NCBI GenBank assembly: GCA_026003195.1 | Contig: BPGU01000002.1 | Span: 1 to 64,000 of the forward strand | Direction of reading: 5' to 3' | DNA length: 64,000 nt | Origin: Armatimonadota bacterium | GTDB lineage: Bacteria > Armatimonadota > HRBIN16 | Notes under the pieces: model-generated | What the model was told of the DNA's origin: nothing | Databases searched by the model: none | What the model saw: only the letters and a program-made list of their open reading frames with translations | In this document: positions 1-8,733 of the stretch, in pieces | Layout: each line of letters opens with the position of its first letter | Position numbering within the stretch: position 1 is the stretch's first letter | Translations under genes and position numbers: made by a program

Positions 1-1581
1 TATCGCGTTTGGGCTGGGACGTGGGAGTGGTGGAGTTGAAAGAGATTGTTCCCCTGTCCTGAAAATCCAGACGTTGCCCTGTCTAACTATCAACTGAAAA
101 TGTCTATTCAAGAACGCCTCGTATTCCTTGCTCAGTCTGTAACCGTATATGTAGTCGTAATGCCTTTTCATAAAGCCGATGTTGAAAACAGTCTCAGGGG
201 AAGAAAAAGGCGGGTATAGCTCTTGATAGCCAAGATGGGATATCTTGAACCAGATGGGTTGCTGCCCAGAGTAAGCAAACAAGCTGGGTACAAAGGCGTG
301 AGAAACAATGACGGAATAGTATATCGTATGTCTGAAGGGCATGTGTGTTACCCATTTCCTCTTGTCCCTTGTCTCCAACATGGTAACGGGGTAGATTCTG
401 CTTCCTGGAGAAAATACCTTCCTGAACAGCTGCACCTGCGCGGATATTTCCGCATCGACCGCTGCCCAGTGGCTCCATATCCATCCCGCTCTAGTAGTCA
501 GCAACATCAGCGCGAGCAAAGTCAGAAGACGACAGAAGCGGTATGTGCAGACACTGCCTGCAGAAAGCAAAAAAAGAACCGCCGCGGGGATAACAAAACG
601 CCTGTCAATTGCCCATACGCCGACAAATCCAGCCACCGGCGCAAACGTGAATACAGCAAATAGTACGAGACTAACCACTATTGAGGGAATACTAAATTGG
701 ACACGACAAAACTTCAGACAAGCAAGGAAAAGAAGAAGTAGTAGACCAGCAAACAGGAAATCTACCCCGAAGTCGTAACTGGAAAAAAGGTAAGCAAAAC
801 CCTTCAATTTTGAATAAAGCCCCTCCCAACGAAGGCTGGAACTGTTACCCTGCCCTGCATATCTCTGCTGGTAAATAGCAAACGCAAGCATGGGCAAAGC
901 CAAAGGGATGAAGGCTTGTGTTACTGCCTTGAAGATTGTACGCTGGTGAGTGAATAGCTGCAGCGCAGTGTGGGTAACCACAGCGATAGCCAGGAAAACA
1001 AAAGAGCTCAGGTGGGCAAAATAACACGCGAGTCCAAGCAGTAACAACACTGTTGCCCTGCCTATCGTCCACTTTTCTATACATCGCAGCCAGTAACCAT
1101 ACGTGACAAGAAACAACCCCATGCCCAGCATGTAGTTCACGAATCCATACAAGAACATAAAATTGTACACGAAGAACAATGAAAGGATGGTGGACACCCC
1201 TATACGCCCGTGCAACCCTGTGCTGACCAAGAAACAGCCTGCAGTGAAGATTATAATAACTAGGCTCAGGATGATTTTTGTTGCAAAGATATACGAGGTG
1301 TAGCGCAGCAGCAGCATACCGATAACATCACTTGCCAGATTAGGGAGTACGTCAAACCGTAACATGAAGGATTCCTCAAACTGGGGTACCTCATGATAAC
1401 GAGCGAGAATATACGCCCGTGCAAGATGATTGGGCCAATCAAGGAGAGGGGGATGTGTTGTAAACCACACTGGCACCAGCAACACCAAAGATGCTATCAC
1501 CAGCGACATCACATCCCGTTGGATGTAATCACCCGCTTCCGAGAAGAAGTGCTTCAACAACTTCCACCAGCCTCTTGCCAT
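1..1581 (-). CDS. Multi-spanning membrane protein, possible GT-C type glycosyltransferase (C-terminus beyond left edge)
   Basis: A continuous frame runs from an ATG at 1581 to base 1 without a stop (527 codons in the window), so the 3' end lies outside. The product is very hydrophobic with roughly nine or more membrane segments. The first is near residues 25-40 and is followed by a loop with the motif DWPNHLARAY. A loop with an acidic residue after the first membrane helix is usual in GT-C enzymes and related polysaccharide membrane proteins; the function is inferred from that and from the EPS context. The start is uncertain: 1581 overlaps the upstream glycosyltransferase by 53 bases, while ATG 1509 would begin just after its stop. 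Neither has a convincing ribosome binding site. It is the last visible gene of the leftward EPS operon. Confidence 0.7.
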   Translation of the reverse strand, partial: MARGWWKLLKHFFSEAGDYIQRDVMSLVIASLVLLVPVWFTTHPPLLDWPNHLARAYILARYHEVPQFEESFMLRFDVLPNLASDVIGMLLLRYTSYIFATKIILSLVIIIFTAGCFLVSTGLHGRIGVSTILSLFFVYNFMFLYGFVNYMLGMGLFLVTYGYWLRCIEKWTIGRATVLLLLGLACYFAHLSSFVFLAIAVVTHTALQLFTHQRTIFKAVTQAFIPLALPMLAFAIYQQRYAGQGNSSSLRWEGLYSKLKGFAYLFSSYDFGVDFLFAGLLLLLFLACLKFCRVQFSIPSIVVSLVLFAVFTFAPVAGFVGVWAIDRRFVIPAAVLFLLSAGSVCTYRFCRLLTLLALMLLTTRAGWIWSHWAAVDAEISAQVQLFRKVFSPGSRIYPVTMLETRDKRKWVTHMPFRHTIYYSVIVSHAFVPSLFAYSGQQPIWFKISHLGYQELYPPFSSPETVFNIGFMKRHYDYIYGYRLSKEYEAFLNRHFQLIVRQGNVWIFRTGEQSLSTPPLPRPSPNAI

Positions 1582-2785
1582 CCACGCCCCAATTATATCG
1601 TTCCTCCACCGCCTTGCGTCCGTTCATGCCCATCTGGGCGCGCAGGTCAGGGTCACGCAGCATCAGCACCTTCTCCGCCAAATCTTCGGCATCCTGCGAG
1701 CGAAACACGAGACCGCACTGGTGTGCCTCCACCACTCGTTTCATGGGGCGACAGTCGGACACCAGCACCGGTTTGTGAAACGCCATGTAGTCATAGAGTT
1801 TATTGGGCATAGTGTTGTGCGTATGCTCTGAAGCGTGTGAACCATCATACCCTGCATGCGCCCGATACACGAAAGCCATCAGGTCAGGCTGCCAGCCCAT
1901 GAAGCACACGCTATCCGCCACCCCTTTTTCGTCTGCCAGCTTCCGCAGCCTGCCCATCACTTTGCCTGTACCCACAACGGTCCAGCGTATCTTCTGTAAC
2001 TGTCTTTGCTTCAGCAAAACAGCAGCCTCTATCAGCGTATCAATTCCGCGATAGAAGTGCACATTGCCCCCATACACCACTTCTACACCCTGCGGCGTTG
2101 GCTGCCACTCCGTTCGCTGAGAATAACAGGCATACAGTGCGTCTAGTTCCTCCAGAACAGGCGTGTTCTCGATGACCTCAATGCCACTGGTTTTACCGCG
2201 CAGTCGCACCACACGCTCCACATGCTCTGGAACCACCACGAATATCTGGTCAGCGGCACGGACACTTGCTCTTTCCACCAAACGCGCCAGCGCGATATTG
2301 CGGGCAAAAAAGTTTACCACCGCCCGTTTGCGCCCTTCCCATCGACGCCACACCGCCATCACCGCCGGGTAGTTCTCCGCCATGTCGAAAATCACTGGCA
2401 CACCGGTGCGCTTGCCCACCGCCGTCGTCGCCAGCACCAGCGGCATGTCCCGCACGATGAGCAACTGACAGCCATCCTTCACCACCAGGTCGCGTATCGC
2501 CCTGCGCCATATCGGGTTGACATGGTATGGCAGTGTCAGGGCACCTCGCCACCTTTCGGGCGTGTCGTCCAGAATGCGGCGAACCTGCAGTCGGCTCCTC
2601 CACTCCTCGCCCTTCTGCCCCAGCAGATGAGCGTAAGGATGCGCCGCGCCCGGCTCGTTCACTCCCTTGATGTTGCGCGCCAGCACGATGACCTCGAAGC
2701 CAGCCTTCGCCAGCGTGTCGGTCATTTTCACCACGCGGATGTCGGGGTATGTGCCGAAATGGACGAAACCGATGCGTGCGGTCAT
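1529..2785 (-). CDS. Glycosyltransferase family 4 (GT-B fold)
   Basis: The 418-residue product has the two Rossmann-like halves of GT4 enzymes: an N-terminal acceptor half starting TARIGFVHFGTYPDIR and a C-terminal donor half with VVYGGNVHFYRGIDTLIEA, an S-x-x-SEHTHNTMPNKLYDYMA segment in place of the usual EGxPxxxLEAMA, and GLVF near the end. It probably adds a sugar to the lipid-linked EPS repeat at the cytoplasmic face. An upstream in-frame start exists, but ATG 2785 is preferred because it overlaps the stop of the deacetylase gene as TGATG, which suggests translational coupling. Donor and acceptor sugars cannot be read from sequence. Confidence 0.88.
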   Translation of the reverse strand: MTARIGFVHFGTYPDIRVVKMTDTLAKAGFEVIVLARNIKGVNEPGAAHPYAHLLGQKGEEWRSRLQVRRILDDTPERWRGALTLPYHVNPIWRRAIRDLVVKDGCQLLIVRDMPLVLATTAVGKRTGVPVIFDMAENYPAVMAVWRRWEGRKRAVVNFFARNIALARLVERASVRAADQIFVVVPEHVERVVRLRGKTSGIEVIENTPVLEELDALYACYSQRTEWQPTPQGVEVVYGGNVHFYRGIDTLIEAAVLLKQRQLQKIRWTVVGTGKVMGRLRKLADEKGVADSVCFMGWQPDLMAFVYRAHAGYDGSHASEHTHNTMPNKLYDYMAFHKPVLVSDCRPMKRVVEAHQCGLVFRSQDAEDLAEKVLMLRDPDLRAQMGMNGRKAVEERYNWGVDGKRLVEVVEALLLGSG

Positions 2786-3783
2786 CAGAGAAACCTCAAC
2801 TTGCTCTTCACCCGCGTCCATTCGCCGGTAATCCACAGCGCGAACATCGCCTCACTGAAACGCCCACGATGGTCCACACACGCCGCTTCATGCACGTCCA
2901 CCCGCTTCAATCGATAAAGGTGCTCGCCCGGAAGGTTCCAGCCCGGCTGAGTGGTGACTGCGGTAGCATATCCCGCTTCCGCTACCAGCGCGGCTACCCT
3001 GTCGTCGTGGTCGCCGTTTGGGTAGGCAAAGTGCTTCACCGGCTGTCCGAGCAGGCTCTCCAGCATCTTTTTGCTTTCCCTCGACTCGTCCAGCGCGACT
3101 TCTGTACGCTCGTGGGTGAGTAGCGGATGGTTCACCGTATGCGATCCAATCGTGATTGCGCTGGACGCTGCTTGCCGTACTTGCTCTCGGTTCACAAACC
3201 AGTCCGCCGGCAAACTTTCCTCACGAAAGCCAGACTCCCTCGCTATACTCTCCCACAGCCTTTCGATGCGGGCGATATCCAGCTTCTTCAACCTGTCAAT
3301 GGCGGTATCTGCATCGGGGAACGGCTCAAAATCTCCCAGTTCATGTGCCAGAGGTTTCAACAGATACGGGTCATGCTTCAGCAGCAATCGCCATCGAACG
3401 TACCAGGGTAGTCGTCCATTTAGCGCACAGGTAGCGACATACACGGTCGCTGCGATCCCCAAAGACACCGCCTCTTTATAAAAGCCCGTCCACCCATCGT
3501 CGCTGGTGATGACCACCGCTCGGCTGTCGGCTGCGGCACCCTGGCGCAACCTTTGCTCTGCCTCGTATATACTGATGATTTCAAAATGCTTCTGCAGCCA
3601 CTCCATCTGTTGGCGGAAGGTTTCGGGCGTGGTGCACAGCACCGGAAACAGGCGAAAGCGTTCGTCTCTCTTCGCAACCACTTCGTGGTACATGAGGATA
3701 AGAATCCCACGAAACGCCTGCAGGAGCGTTGTACGCCGACGATACACATACGATGCTATCAACGACTTGACAAATGCACGCAC
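2785..3783 (-). CDS. Polysaccharide deacetylase (NodB-type, carbohydrate esterase 4)
   Basis: The 332-residue protein contains the NodB fold: ILMYHEV near residue 30, the motif-1 segment VITSDDGW (usual form TFDDG, with the catalytic-base Asp and metal-binding Asp), the metal-binding HTVNHPLLTH, and motif 3 FAYPNGDHDD. These residues bind a divalent metal and remove N- or O-acetyl groups from glycans. No clear signal peptide is present; the short N-terminal extension is basic. It starts with GTG one base after the epimerase stop and overlaps the next glycosyltransferase, so it is inside the EPS operon and probably deacetylates the polymer or a lipid-linked precursor. Confidence 0.88.
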   Translation of the reverse strand: MRAFVKSLIASYVYRRRTTLLQAFRGILILMYHEVVAKRDERFRLFPVLCTTPETFRQQMEWLQKHFEIISIYEAEQRLRQGAAADSRAVVITSDDGWTGFYKEAVSLGIAATVYVATCALNGRLPWYVRWRLLLKHDPYLLKPLAHELGDFEPFPDADTAIDRLKKLDIARIERLWESIARESGFREESLPADWFVNREQVRQAASSAITIGSHTVNHPLLTHERTEVALDESRESKKMLESLLGQPVKHFAYPNGDHDDRVAALVAEAGYATAVTTQPGWNLPGEHLYRLKRVDVHEAACVDHRGRFSEAMFALWITGEWTRVKSKLRFL

Positions 3784-3784
3784 C

Positions 3785-4720
3785 TTACTCTCCGTTATCC
3801 ATGTACCACCCCACCGTGCGCCTCAATCCCTCTTCAAACGACACCAATACCCGGTATCCCAGGTCCCTCTGTGCCTCGGCGATAGACGCCTCCGAGTGCT
3901 TCACGTCGCCCGCGCGCGGAGGCAGATACTGTACCTCCAGCTTGCGCCCAAAGATCGTCTCCAGCTGGCGGATGAGCTCGTTCAGCGTGTAGCGACCGCC
4001 ACACGCCACGTTATACACCTTGCCCACCGCATGGGGCGACTCCATCGCCAGCAGGTTCGCCTGCACCACGTTGTCGATGTAGGTGAAGTCCCGCGATTGC
4101 TCCCCATCACCGAACACGCTCAACGGCTCGCCCTTCAGCGCTGCGGTGATGAACTTCGGTATCACCGCGGCGTACTGCGAATGCGGGTTCTGGCGCGGTC
4201 CGAACACATTGAAGTAGCGCAGGCTTACTGTCTCTAACCCATACACGCGCGTGAACACCTGGCAGTAGTATTCGCCCACCAGCTTGCTTACCGCGTAGGG
4301 CGACAGCGGGTTAGGCAACATCGTCTCCACTTTGGGCAGGGTGGGCGTGTCGCCATATGCGGAAGAGGAAGCTGCATAAACCACTCGCTTCACGCCAGCG
4401 TCCCGCGCTGCCAGCAACACGTTGAAAGTGCCTGTGATGTTCACCTCATGCGTGGTGGCGGGGTCCTCCACCGAGCGCGGCACCGATCCCAGCGCGGCTT
4501 GATGGAACACCACCTGCACTCCCTCCATCAACCGGCTCAACAGCGCGCGAGCAGTAATAGAACCCTTGATGAAAGTGACGCTGTCCCGAAGATGCGCGAT
4601 GTTCTCCTCGCGCCCGGTGGAGAGGTCATCCAGCACGATGACCTCGTGCCCCAGACCTACCAGTTTTTCCACGATGTGCGAGCCGATGAAGCCCGCCCCG
4701 CCGGTGACTAGAATACGCAA
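3785..4720 (-). CDS. NAD-dependent nucleotide-sugar 4-epimerase (extended SDR, GalE/WbpP-like)
   Basis: The 311-residue product begins LRILVTGGAGFIGSH (NAD-binding TGxxGxxG) and has the extended-SDR catalytic YxxxK as YAVSK, with SSSAYG upstream. The closest-looking families interconvert UDP-glucose/galactose or their N-acetyl forms, supplying activated sugars for the EPS. The start is taken as TTG 4720 because AAGGAGGT lies 6 bases upstream and translation from there gives the exact family N-terminus. The frame stays open farther upstream only because it reads through palindromic repeats, and those residues are low-complexity and not family-like. Substrate specificity is not decided. Confidence 0.9.
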   Translation of the reverse strand: MRILVTGGAGFIGSHIVEKLVGLGHEVIVLDDLSTGREENIAHLRDSVTFIKGSITARALLSRLMEGVQVVFHQAALGSVPRSVEDPATTHEVNITGTFNVLLAARDAGVKRVVYAASSSAYGDTPTLPKVETMLPNPLSPYAVSKLVGEYYCQVFTRVYGLETVSLRYFNVFGPRQNPHSQYAAVIPKFITAALKGEPLSVFGDGEQSRDFTYIDNVVQANLLAMESPHAVGKVYNVACGGRYTLNELIRQLETIFGRKLEVQYLPPRAGDVKHSEASIAEAQRDLGYRVLVSFEEGLRRTVGWYMDNGE

Positions 4721-4747
4721 GACGATACCTCCTTGACAGGATGAGAA

Positions 4748-5194
4748 ACCTAACCCCCTTGCCCCCTTCCCTACGAGGGAAGGGGGAGAGGTAAAGCTTG
4801 TTAACCTAACCCCCTTACCCCCTTCCCTACGAGGGAAGGGGAATGGAAGCACTCACGTGCTTCACCACAAACACCTACCTCCGCTTGTAGAGGCGCACGG
4901 TAGTGCACCTGCTCCCCTCTCCTCTTAGGAGAGGGGATGGGGGAGAGGTGGATGCTTGTTAACCTAACCCCCTTACCCCCTTCCCTACGAGGGAAGGGGA
5001 ATGGAAGCACTCACGTGCTTCACTACAAACACCTACCTCCGCTTGTAGCGGCGCACGGTAGTGCACCTGCTCCCCTCTCCTCTTAGGGGAGGGGACGGGG
5101 GAGAGGTGGATGCTTGTTAACCTAACCCCCTTACCCCCTTCCCTACGAGGGAAGGGGAATGGAAGCACTCACGTGCTTCACTACAAACACCTAC
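4748..5194. repeat. Tandem array of a 158-bp repeat built from GC-rich palindromes
   Basis: This gap between the FkbM and epimerase genes is filled by a 158-base unit starting at 4801, 4959 and 5117 (third copy partial), after a shorter related piece at 4748-4800. Each unit holds three inverted repeats: CCCCTTCCCTACGAGGGAAG followed by GGG, GAAGCAC-tcac-GTGCTTC, and CCCCTCTCCTCTTAGGAGAG followed by GGG. Copies differ at only a few bases, so the duplication is recent. The last partial copy begins exactly at the FkbM stop codon. Similar palindromes recur at 8.4-8.7 kb and 42.4 kb. There is no protein-coding content. Confidence 0.93.
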
Positions 5195-5964
5195 ACTGCC
5201 CCGCTCTTTCCTTCGAACTGTGCAAAGATGTGACCACCACGGATACTACTCGCCGTTTCCTGCGTCACCACACTCTGAGTTTCCACATGGTAGAATCGAT
5301 AGGAGTAAGTCGTTAGCATTTCCACTATCTGGGGCGTAGTTGGTTCCTCATTAATGTTGCGATGTATCTCGATAAACCAATCCGGGTAGCACCGCTGAAT
5401 GGTCTCGTGTGCGCCGCGCAGGACATGCACTTCAAAACCCTCCACATCCACTTTGACCATGTCAGGGAGAGGCAGTTGATACCGCGCAATGAGCGAATCC
5501 AGCGAATCGACCTCTACATGGTGAACAATGAGTGCACCTTCTTTTAGATTTTCCGCCTTCTCACGGTCAAAAGTTGCCGCACTTAGATGCCTCGATGGCT
5601 GGAAGAGATCAAGAGTCGTTGCAGTGTCTCCTACCGCACATTGCAAGCTGACTACGTTGGCTAAACGATTCACCCTGAGATTACGGTTGAGGCGGTGATA
5701 ACTGTATGGGTGCGGCTCGAAAGCAACAACCTTACCACTATCGCCTACTGATCTGGCAAAAAATAGCGTCATGATTCCCACGTTTGCACCAACGTCGTAG
5801 ACCGTTTTGCCCACTAGGCTGAGGGACAACAAAAATCGCTCCTCTTCGGTAGGGGGACGCCTTACGAATTGCCTTCCTCCTGCGAACCACATCCCACGAA
5901 TAAGCGGATGTTGTGCTTTATATATGCCCACCTCGTTCCATAAACGCCTAAAAAAGTTTTTCAT
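5191..5964 (-). CDS. FkbM family SAM-dependent methyltransferase
   Basis: The 257-residue product has the SAM-binding motif VYDVGANVGIMTLFFA near residue 55, followed by VVAFEPHPYSYHRLNRN (the acidic residue that holds the SAM ribose) and the family's late motif VKVDVEGFEVHVLRGA. FkbM proteins are O-methyltransferases often found in EPS and O-antigen clusters, where they methylate a sugar hydroxyl. A GGGAGGT-type binding site precedes ATG 5964. The stop codon coincides with the edge of the 158-bp repeat array, so the final residues may have been set by repeat insertion. Confidence 0.9.
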   Translation of the reverse strand: MKNFFRRLWNEVGIYKAQHPLIRGMWFAGGRQFVRRPPTEEERFLLSLSLVGKTVYDVGANVGIMTLFFARSVGDSGKVVAFEPHPYSYHRLNRNLRVNRLANVVSLQCAVGDTATTLDLFQPSRHLSAATFDREKAENLKEGALIVHHVEVDSLDSLIARYQLPLPDMVKVDVEGFEVHVLRGAHETIQRCYPDWFIEIHRNINEEPTTPQIVEMLTTYSYRFYHVETQSVVTQETASSIRGGHIFAQFEGKSGAV

Positions 5965-6042
5965 ACTACCTCTACCTCCCTTGCCACTCCCTCACACCAG
6001 AAGCGCGAAAAGGCTAAGAGCACTCACCATACGCGTGAGAAT

Positions 6043-7192
6043 TCATCGCCTTTTCTTTCTCTTCCAATTCTCCACCGCTGCGTGCAATGCCTGCTCCCAG
6101 GCGTCCACCTGCTTCTCCACCGTGAAGTGCTGCAGCAGGTGTCTATACGCATTTTCGGCACGGCGTCGCGCTTCCTCAGGGTTGGACAGCGCCTCTACGA
6201 TGGCTTGCGCCAGCGCGTATGGGTTGCGCGGCGGAACCAGCCAGCCCGTTTCGCCATCTTTCACCAGCTCGGGCACACCGCCCACCGCAGTCGCGACTAC
6301 GGGTGTTTTATAAGCGAAGGCTTCGAGGATGACGTTGGGTAGTCCTTCAGTGAGGGAGGGCAGCACCAGCAGGTCCAGTGCACCAATTATCTGCCGCGCA
6401 TCTGCCCGCTCTCCCAGAAAGAGAACTGCCTCCTGTATCCCCAGCGTTTGCGCCTGAGCCTGTAACGCAGCGCGCTGGTCGCCCTCGCCTACCATCAGCA
6501 AAAGCACATCCTTCATTTGTTGCAGCACCGATGGCATAGATTCCAGCAGAAACCACCCGCCCTTTTCTACGCTCAAACGCCCAACGTAGCCGATGACAGA
6601 CGCAGAATATGCCAGCCCGAGAAGCGTTCGCAGATGATGCTGGGAATACGCCTCTGCAAGAGCAGAGAGGTCTATTGCATTGGGGATGTAAAATATTCTT
6701 TGCAAAGATACTCTCAGTGAAGCCACTTCCGCACGTTGTAGAGGAGATACCACTACTACTCCAGCATGCCGTCGCAGGGTATATTTGTCCAGCCACTCGA
6801 AAAAACCGAACCTTTACGTCTTTTGCCGTCCAGCCTCGTGTGACTGCCACAGAAGGTACTTTACCATACCACGCGGCGAGAATATCCGCCTTATACCCCG
6901 CCGTGCATACCACATCCGGTCTCCACTCCTCTATCAACGTAGCGAAGCGGCGCACCGAACGCCGCAGGTTATACTTTTCGGGTAAGTAGAGCGGAACCGT
7001 GGGGATACCGTACTGCCCAGCATGTTGCGCCAGAGTAGTGGAGTGTACATCCTCGTATGAATGCACCAGGATCACGCCAATGGTTACCTCATGTCCACGT
7101 GCTTGAAGCGCTCTGCCAATCTGAACGGTCTGACGCTCCGGACCGCTGATAGCCGGCTTGGCGGAGCTGGGCTGACAGAAAAGCACTCTCAT
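6043..7192 (-). pseudogene. Glycosyltransferase family 4, interrupted by a one-base frameshift
   Basis: Two overlapping frames make one GT4 enzyme. The N-terminal half starts MRVLFCQPSSAKPAISGPER at 7192 and reads correctly to about 6803; the C-terminal half continues in another frame through FFEWLDKYTLRRHAGVVVVS, YIPNAIDL, VGRLSVEKGGW and the donor-binding LPSLTEGLPNVILEAFAYKT to 6043. The switch is at a run of six A (+ strand 6800-6805); five would restore a single frame of about 383 codons. It may be an assembly error, slippage-corrected expression or a true mutation. The start overlaps the upstream GT4 by ATGA. Confidence 0.85.
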
Positions 7193-8394
7193 ACAGCAGC
7201 CTCCGCTCCTTGCTCCAGCAGGTCTACACCCACCTGCTCGCGGATGAAATCCACCACCTTGCGTAAGAAGGCTTCTGCAGCATGTTGTTGCGCAAGCGCA
7301 TAACCCTCAGCAATCACTCGACGTCGCAGATCACCGTCTTTCACCAGACGTTCCAGTGCATCAGCCAGATGCTTCGGCTCACGCGGCGGCACCAGCAGTC
7401 CCGTGCGCTCATGTTGCACCAGATCGGGAATGCCCCCCACTGCAGAAGCCACCACTGGCACGCCTCGCGCCATCGCCTCCAGAACAACCCTACCTAAACC
7501 CTCCGATACCGACGGCAACACAAACAGGTCAGCCGTGCTGTAAAAACGATGCAGAACCGCCGGATCGGTCTGAAAACCGTGAAAATGGCAGGTGCCTTCG
7601 TTCAAGTAGCGCCTGGCACAATTTTCCAGAAACGGTCGTTGGTCGCCATCGCCCACAATATCCAGCACTATCTCATATCCTTTTGCTTGCAGCAAACCGA
7701 CCGATTCTATCAGCGTATCTACGGACTTTTCGTGCCTCAACGCCCCCACAAACAGCACGCGCAGAGGTGAAGATAGACAGGTATCTCTGCGCAGGTAAAA
7801 ATCAGATTCGATCAGAGTACTCACTGCGATGCGGTCTACACATGGGCCATGAAACTTTGCTTCCAGCGACTGCGAAATAGCTATAGCTGGAGTGTTTTGC
7901 AGTATACGCTGCATCGCGCGTTCATGTATTGAGGCTACTTGAACCTGCACCCACCTTCTCAGCCGAGAGCCGGTCGGCGACGCTTTCAAAAGAGACACAG
8001 GATCACCTACCAGCTCAAAAAAACAGGGCACACCCCTGCGCCGACACTCCCGCCACAACACCGGCGCGTATGCTCCCGGATAGCGGAGCCACACTGCATC
8101 CACTCGATGGACGTCTAGAAACTTTCGCAACCGACCGCGCAACTCACCTCGCACCTGAACCGCACCCAAAAAAGTTTCGAAGTAGGGTAGTTCATACACT
8201 GCCACACGCTCCGCAGGCAAGGGATATTGCAGGTGTGCCAGAGGCTGTGTGGTGACAGGAGCCGCCAGCACCACCTCAAAGGGGAAAAGGCGGTGCATCT
8301 CCTGCAGGTAGCGCCCCAGCCCGTTGCTGGTATAGTATTTCCCTGACTCGTCGCGATAACAGGCTGTTGCGTAATAGATGCCAAGGCGTTTCAT
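7189..8394 (-). CDS. Glycosyltransferase family 4
   Basis: The product is 401 residues from ATG 8394 (MKRLGIYYATACYRDESG). The donor-binding half carries VLFVGALRHEKSVDTLIES, VGDGDQRPFLE, LPSVSEGLGRVVLEAMARGV and GLLVPPREP, the usual GT4 signature with the E-x7-E pair. The frame stays open upstream to 8547 only by reading through palindromic repeats, which is why the internal ATG is preferred. Its stop overlaps the next gene by ATGA. It likely adds one sugar of the EPS repeat unit in the cytoplasm. Confidence 0.9.
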   Translation of the reverse strand: MKRLGIYYATACYRDESGKYYTSNGLGRYLQEMHRLFPFEVVLAAPVTTQPLAHLQYPLPAERVAVYELPYFETFLGAVQVRGELRGRLRKFLDVHRVDAVWLRYPGAYAPVLWRECRRRGVPCFFELVGDPVSLLKASPTGSRLRRWVQVQVASIHERAMQRILQNTPAIAISQSLEAKFHGPCVDRIAVSTLIESDFYLRRDTCLSSPLRVLFVGALRHEKSVDTLIESVGLLQAKGYEIVLDIVGDGDQRPFLENCARRYLNEGTCHFHGFQTDPAVLHRFYSTADLFVLPSVSEGLGRVVLEAMARGVPVVASAVGGIPDLVQHERTGLLVPPREPKHLADALERLVKDGDLRRRVIAEGYALAQQHAAEAFLRKVVDFIREQVGVDLLEQGAEAAV

Positions 8395-8404
8395 CGTGCG
8401 ATCT

Positions 8405-8733
8405 TGTCTGACCTCTCCCCCATCTCCTCTCCTGAAAGGAGAGAGGGGGCAGTTGTGTGCACCTCTCCCCCGCCCTCTCTCCTGAGAGGAGAGGCAAGAT
8501 TTCCCCCTTCCCTGCGAGGGAAGGGGGACACAGGGGGTTAGGTTCAATAACCACCACCTCTCCCCCTGCCCCTCTCCCGCAGGGAGAGGGGAGCACTCCC
8601 CCTCCCCTCATCGGGAAGGGGGATACAGCGGATTAGGTTCAACAACCTTCACCCCACCCCCTCTCCCTGCGGGAGAGGAGAGCGTTCCCCCTTCCCTCAC
8701 AGGGAAGGGGGCTAGGGGGTTAGGTTCCCCCTC
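8405..8733. repeat. Cluster of GC-rich palindromic repeats (CCCCTTCCCT..AGGGAAGGGG family)
   Basis: The gap between two glycosyltransferase genes holds at least five related hairpins, for example CTCCTCTCCTGAAAGGAGAG, CTCTCTCCTGAGAGGAGAG, CCCCTTCCCTGCGAGGGAAG followed by GGG, and CCCCTCTCCCGCAGGGAGAG. They are separated by CCTAACC/GGTTAGG motifs, and belong to the same family as 4.75-5.2 kb and 42.4 kb. The leftmost element contributes the last codons and the TAA stop of the glycosyltransferase ending at 8720 (GGAACCTAACCCCCTA). There is no poly-T tract, so a role as an intrinsic terminator is not shown. Confidence 0.9.

Noticed and set aside
4721-5168. Proteins reading MLPFPFPRREGGKGVRLTS and similar from the repeat arrays
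   Set aside because: These are translations of GC-rich palindromes; they recur with the repeats and lack coding signs.
4748-5194. CRISPR array
   Set aside because: Units are 158 bases with palindromes and near-identical throughout, with no distinct spacers and no cas genes.
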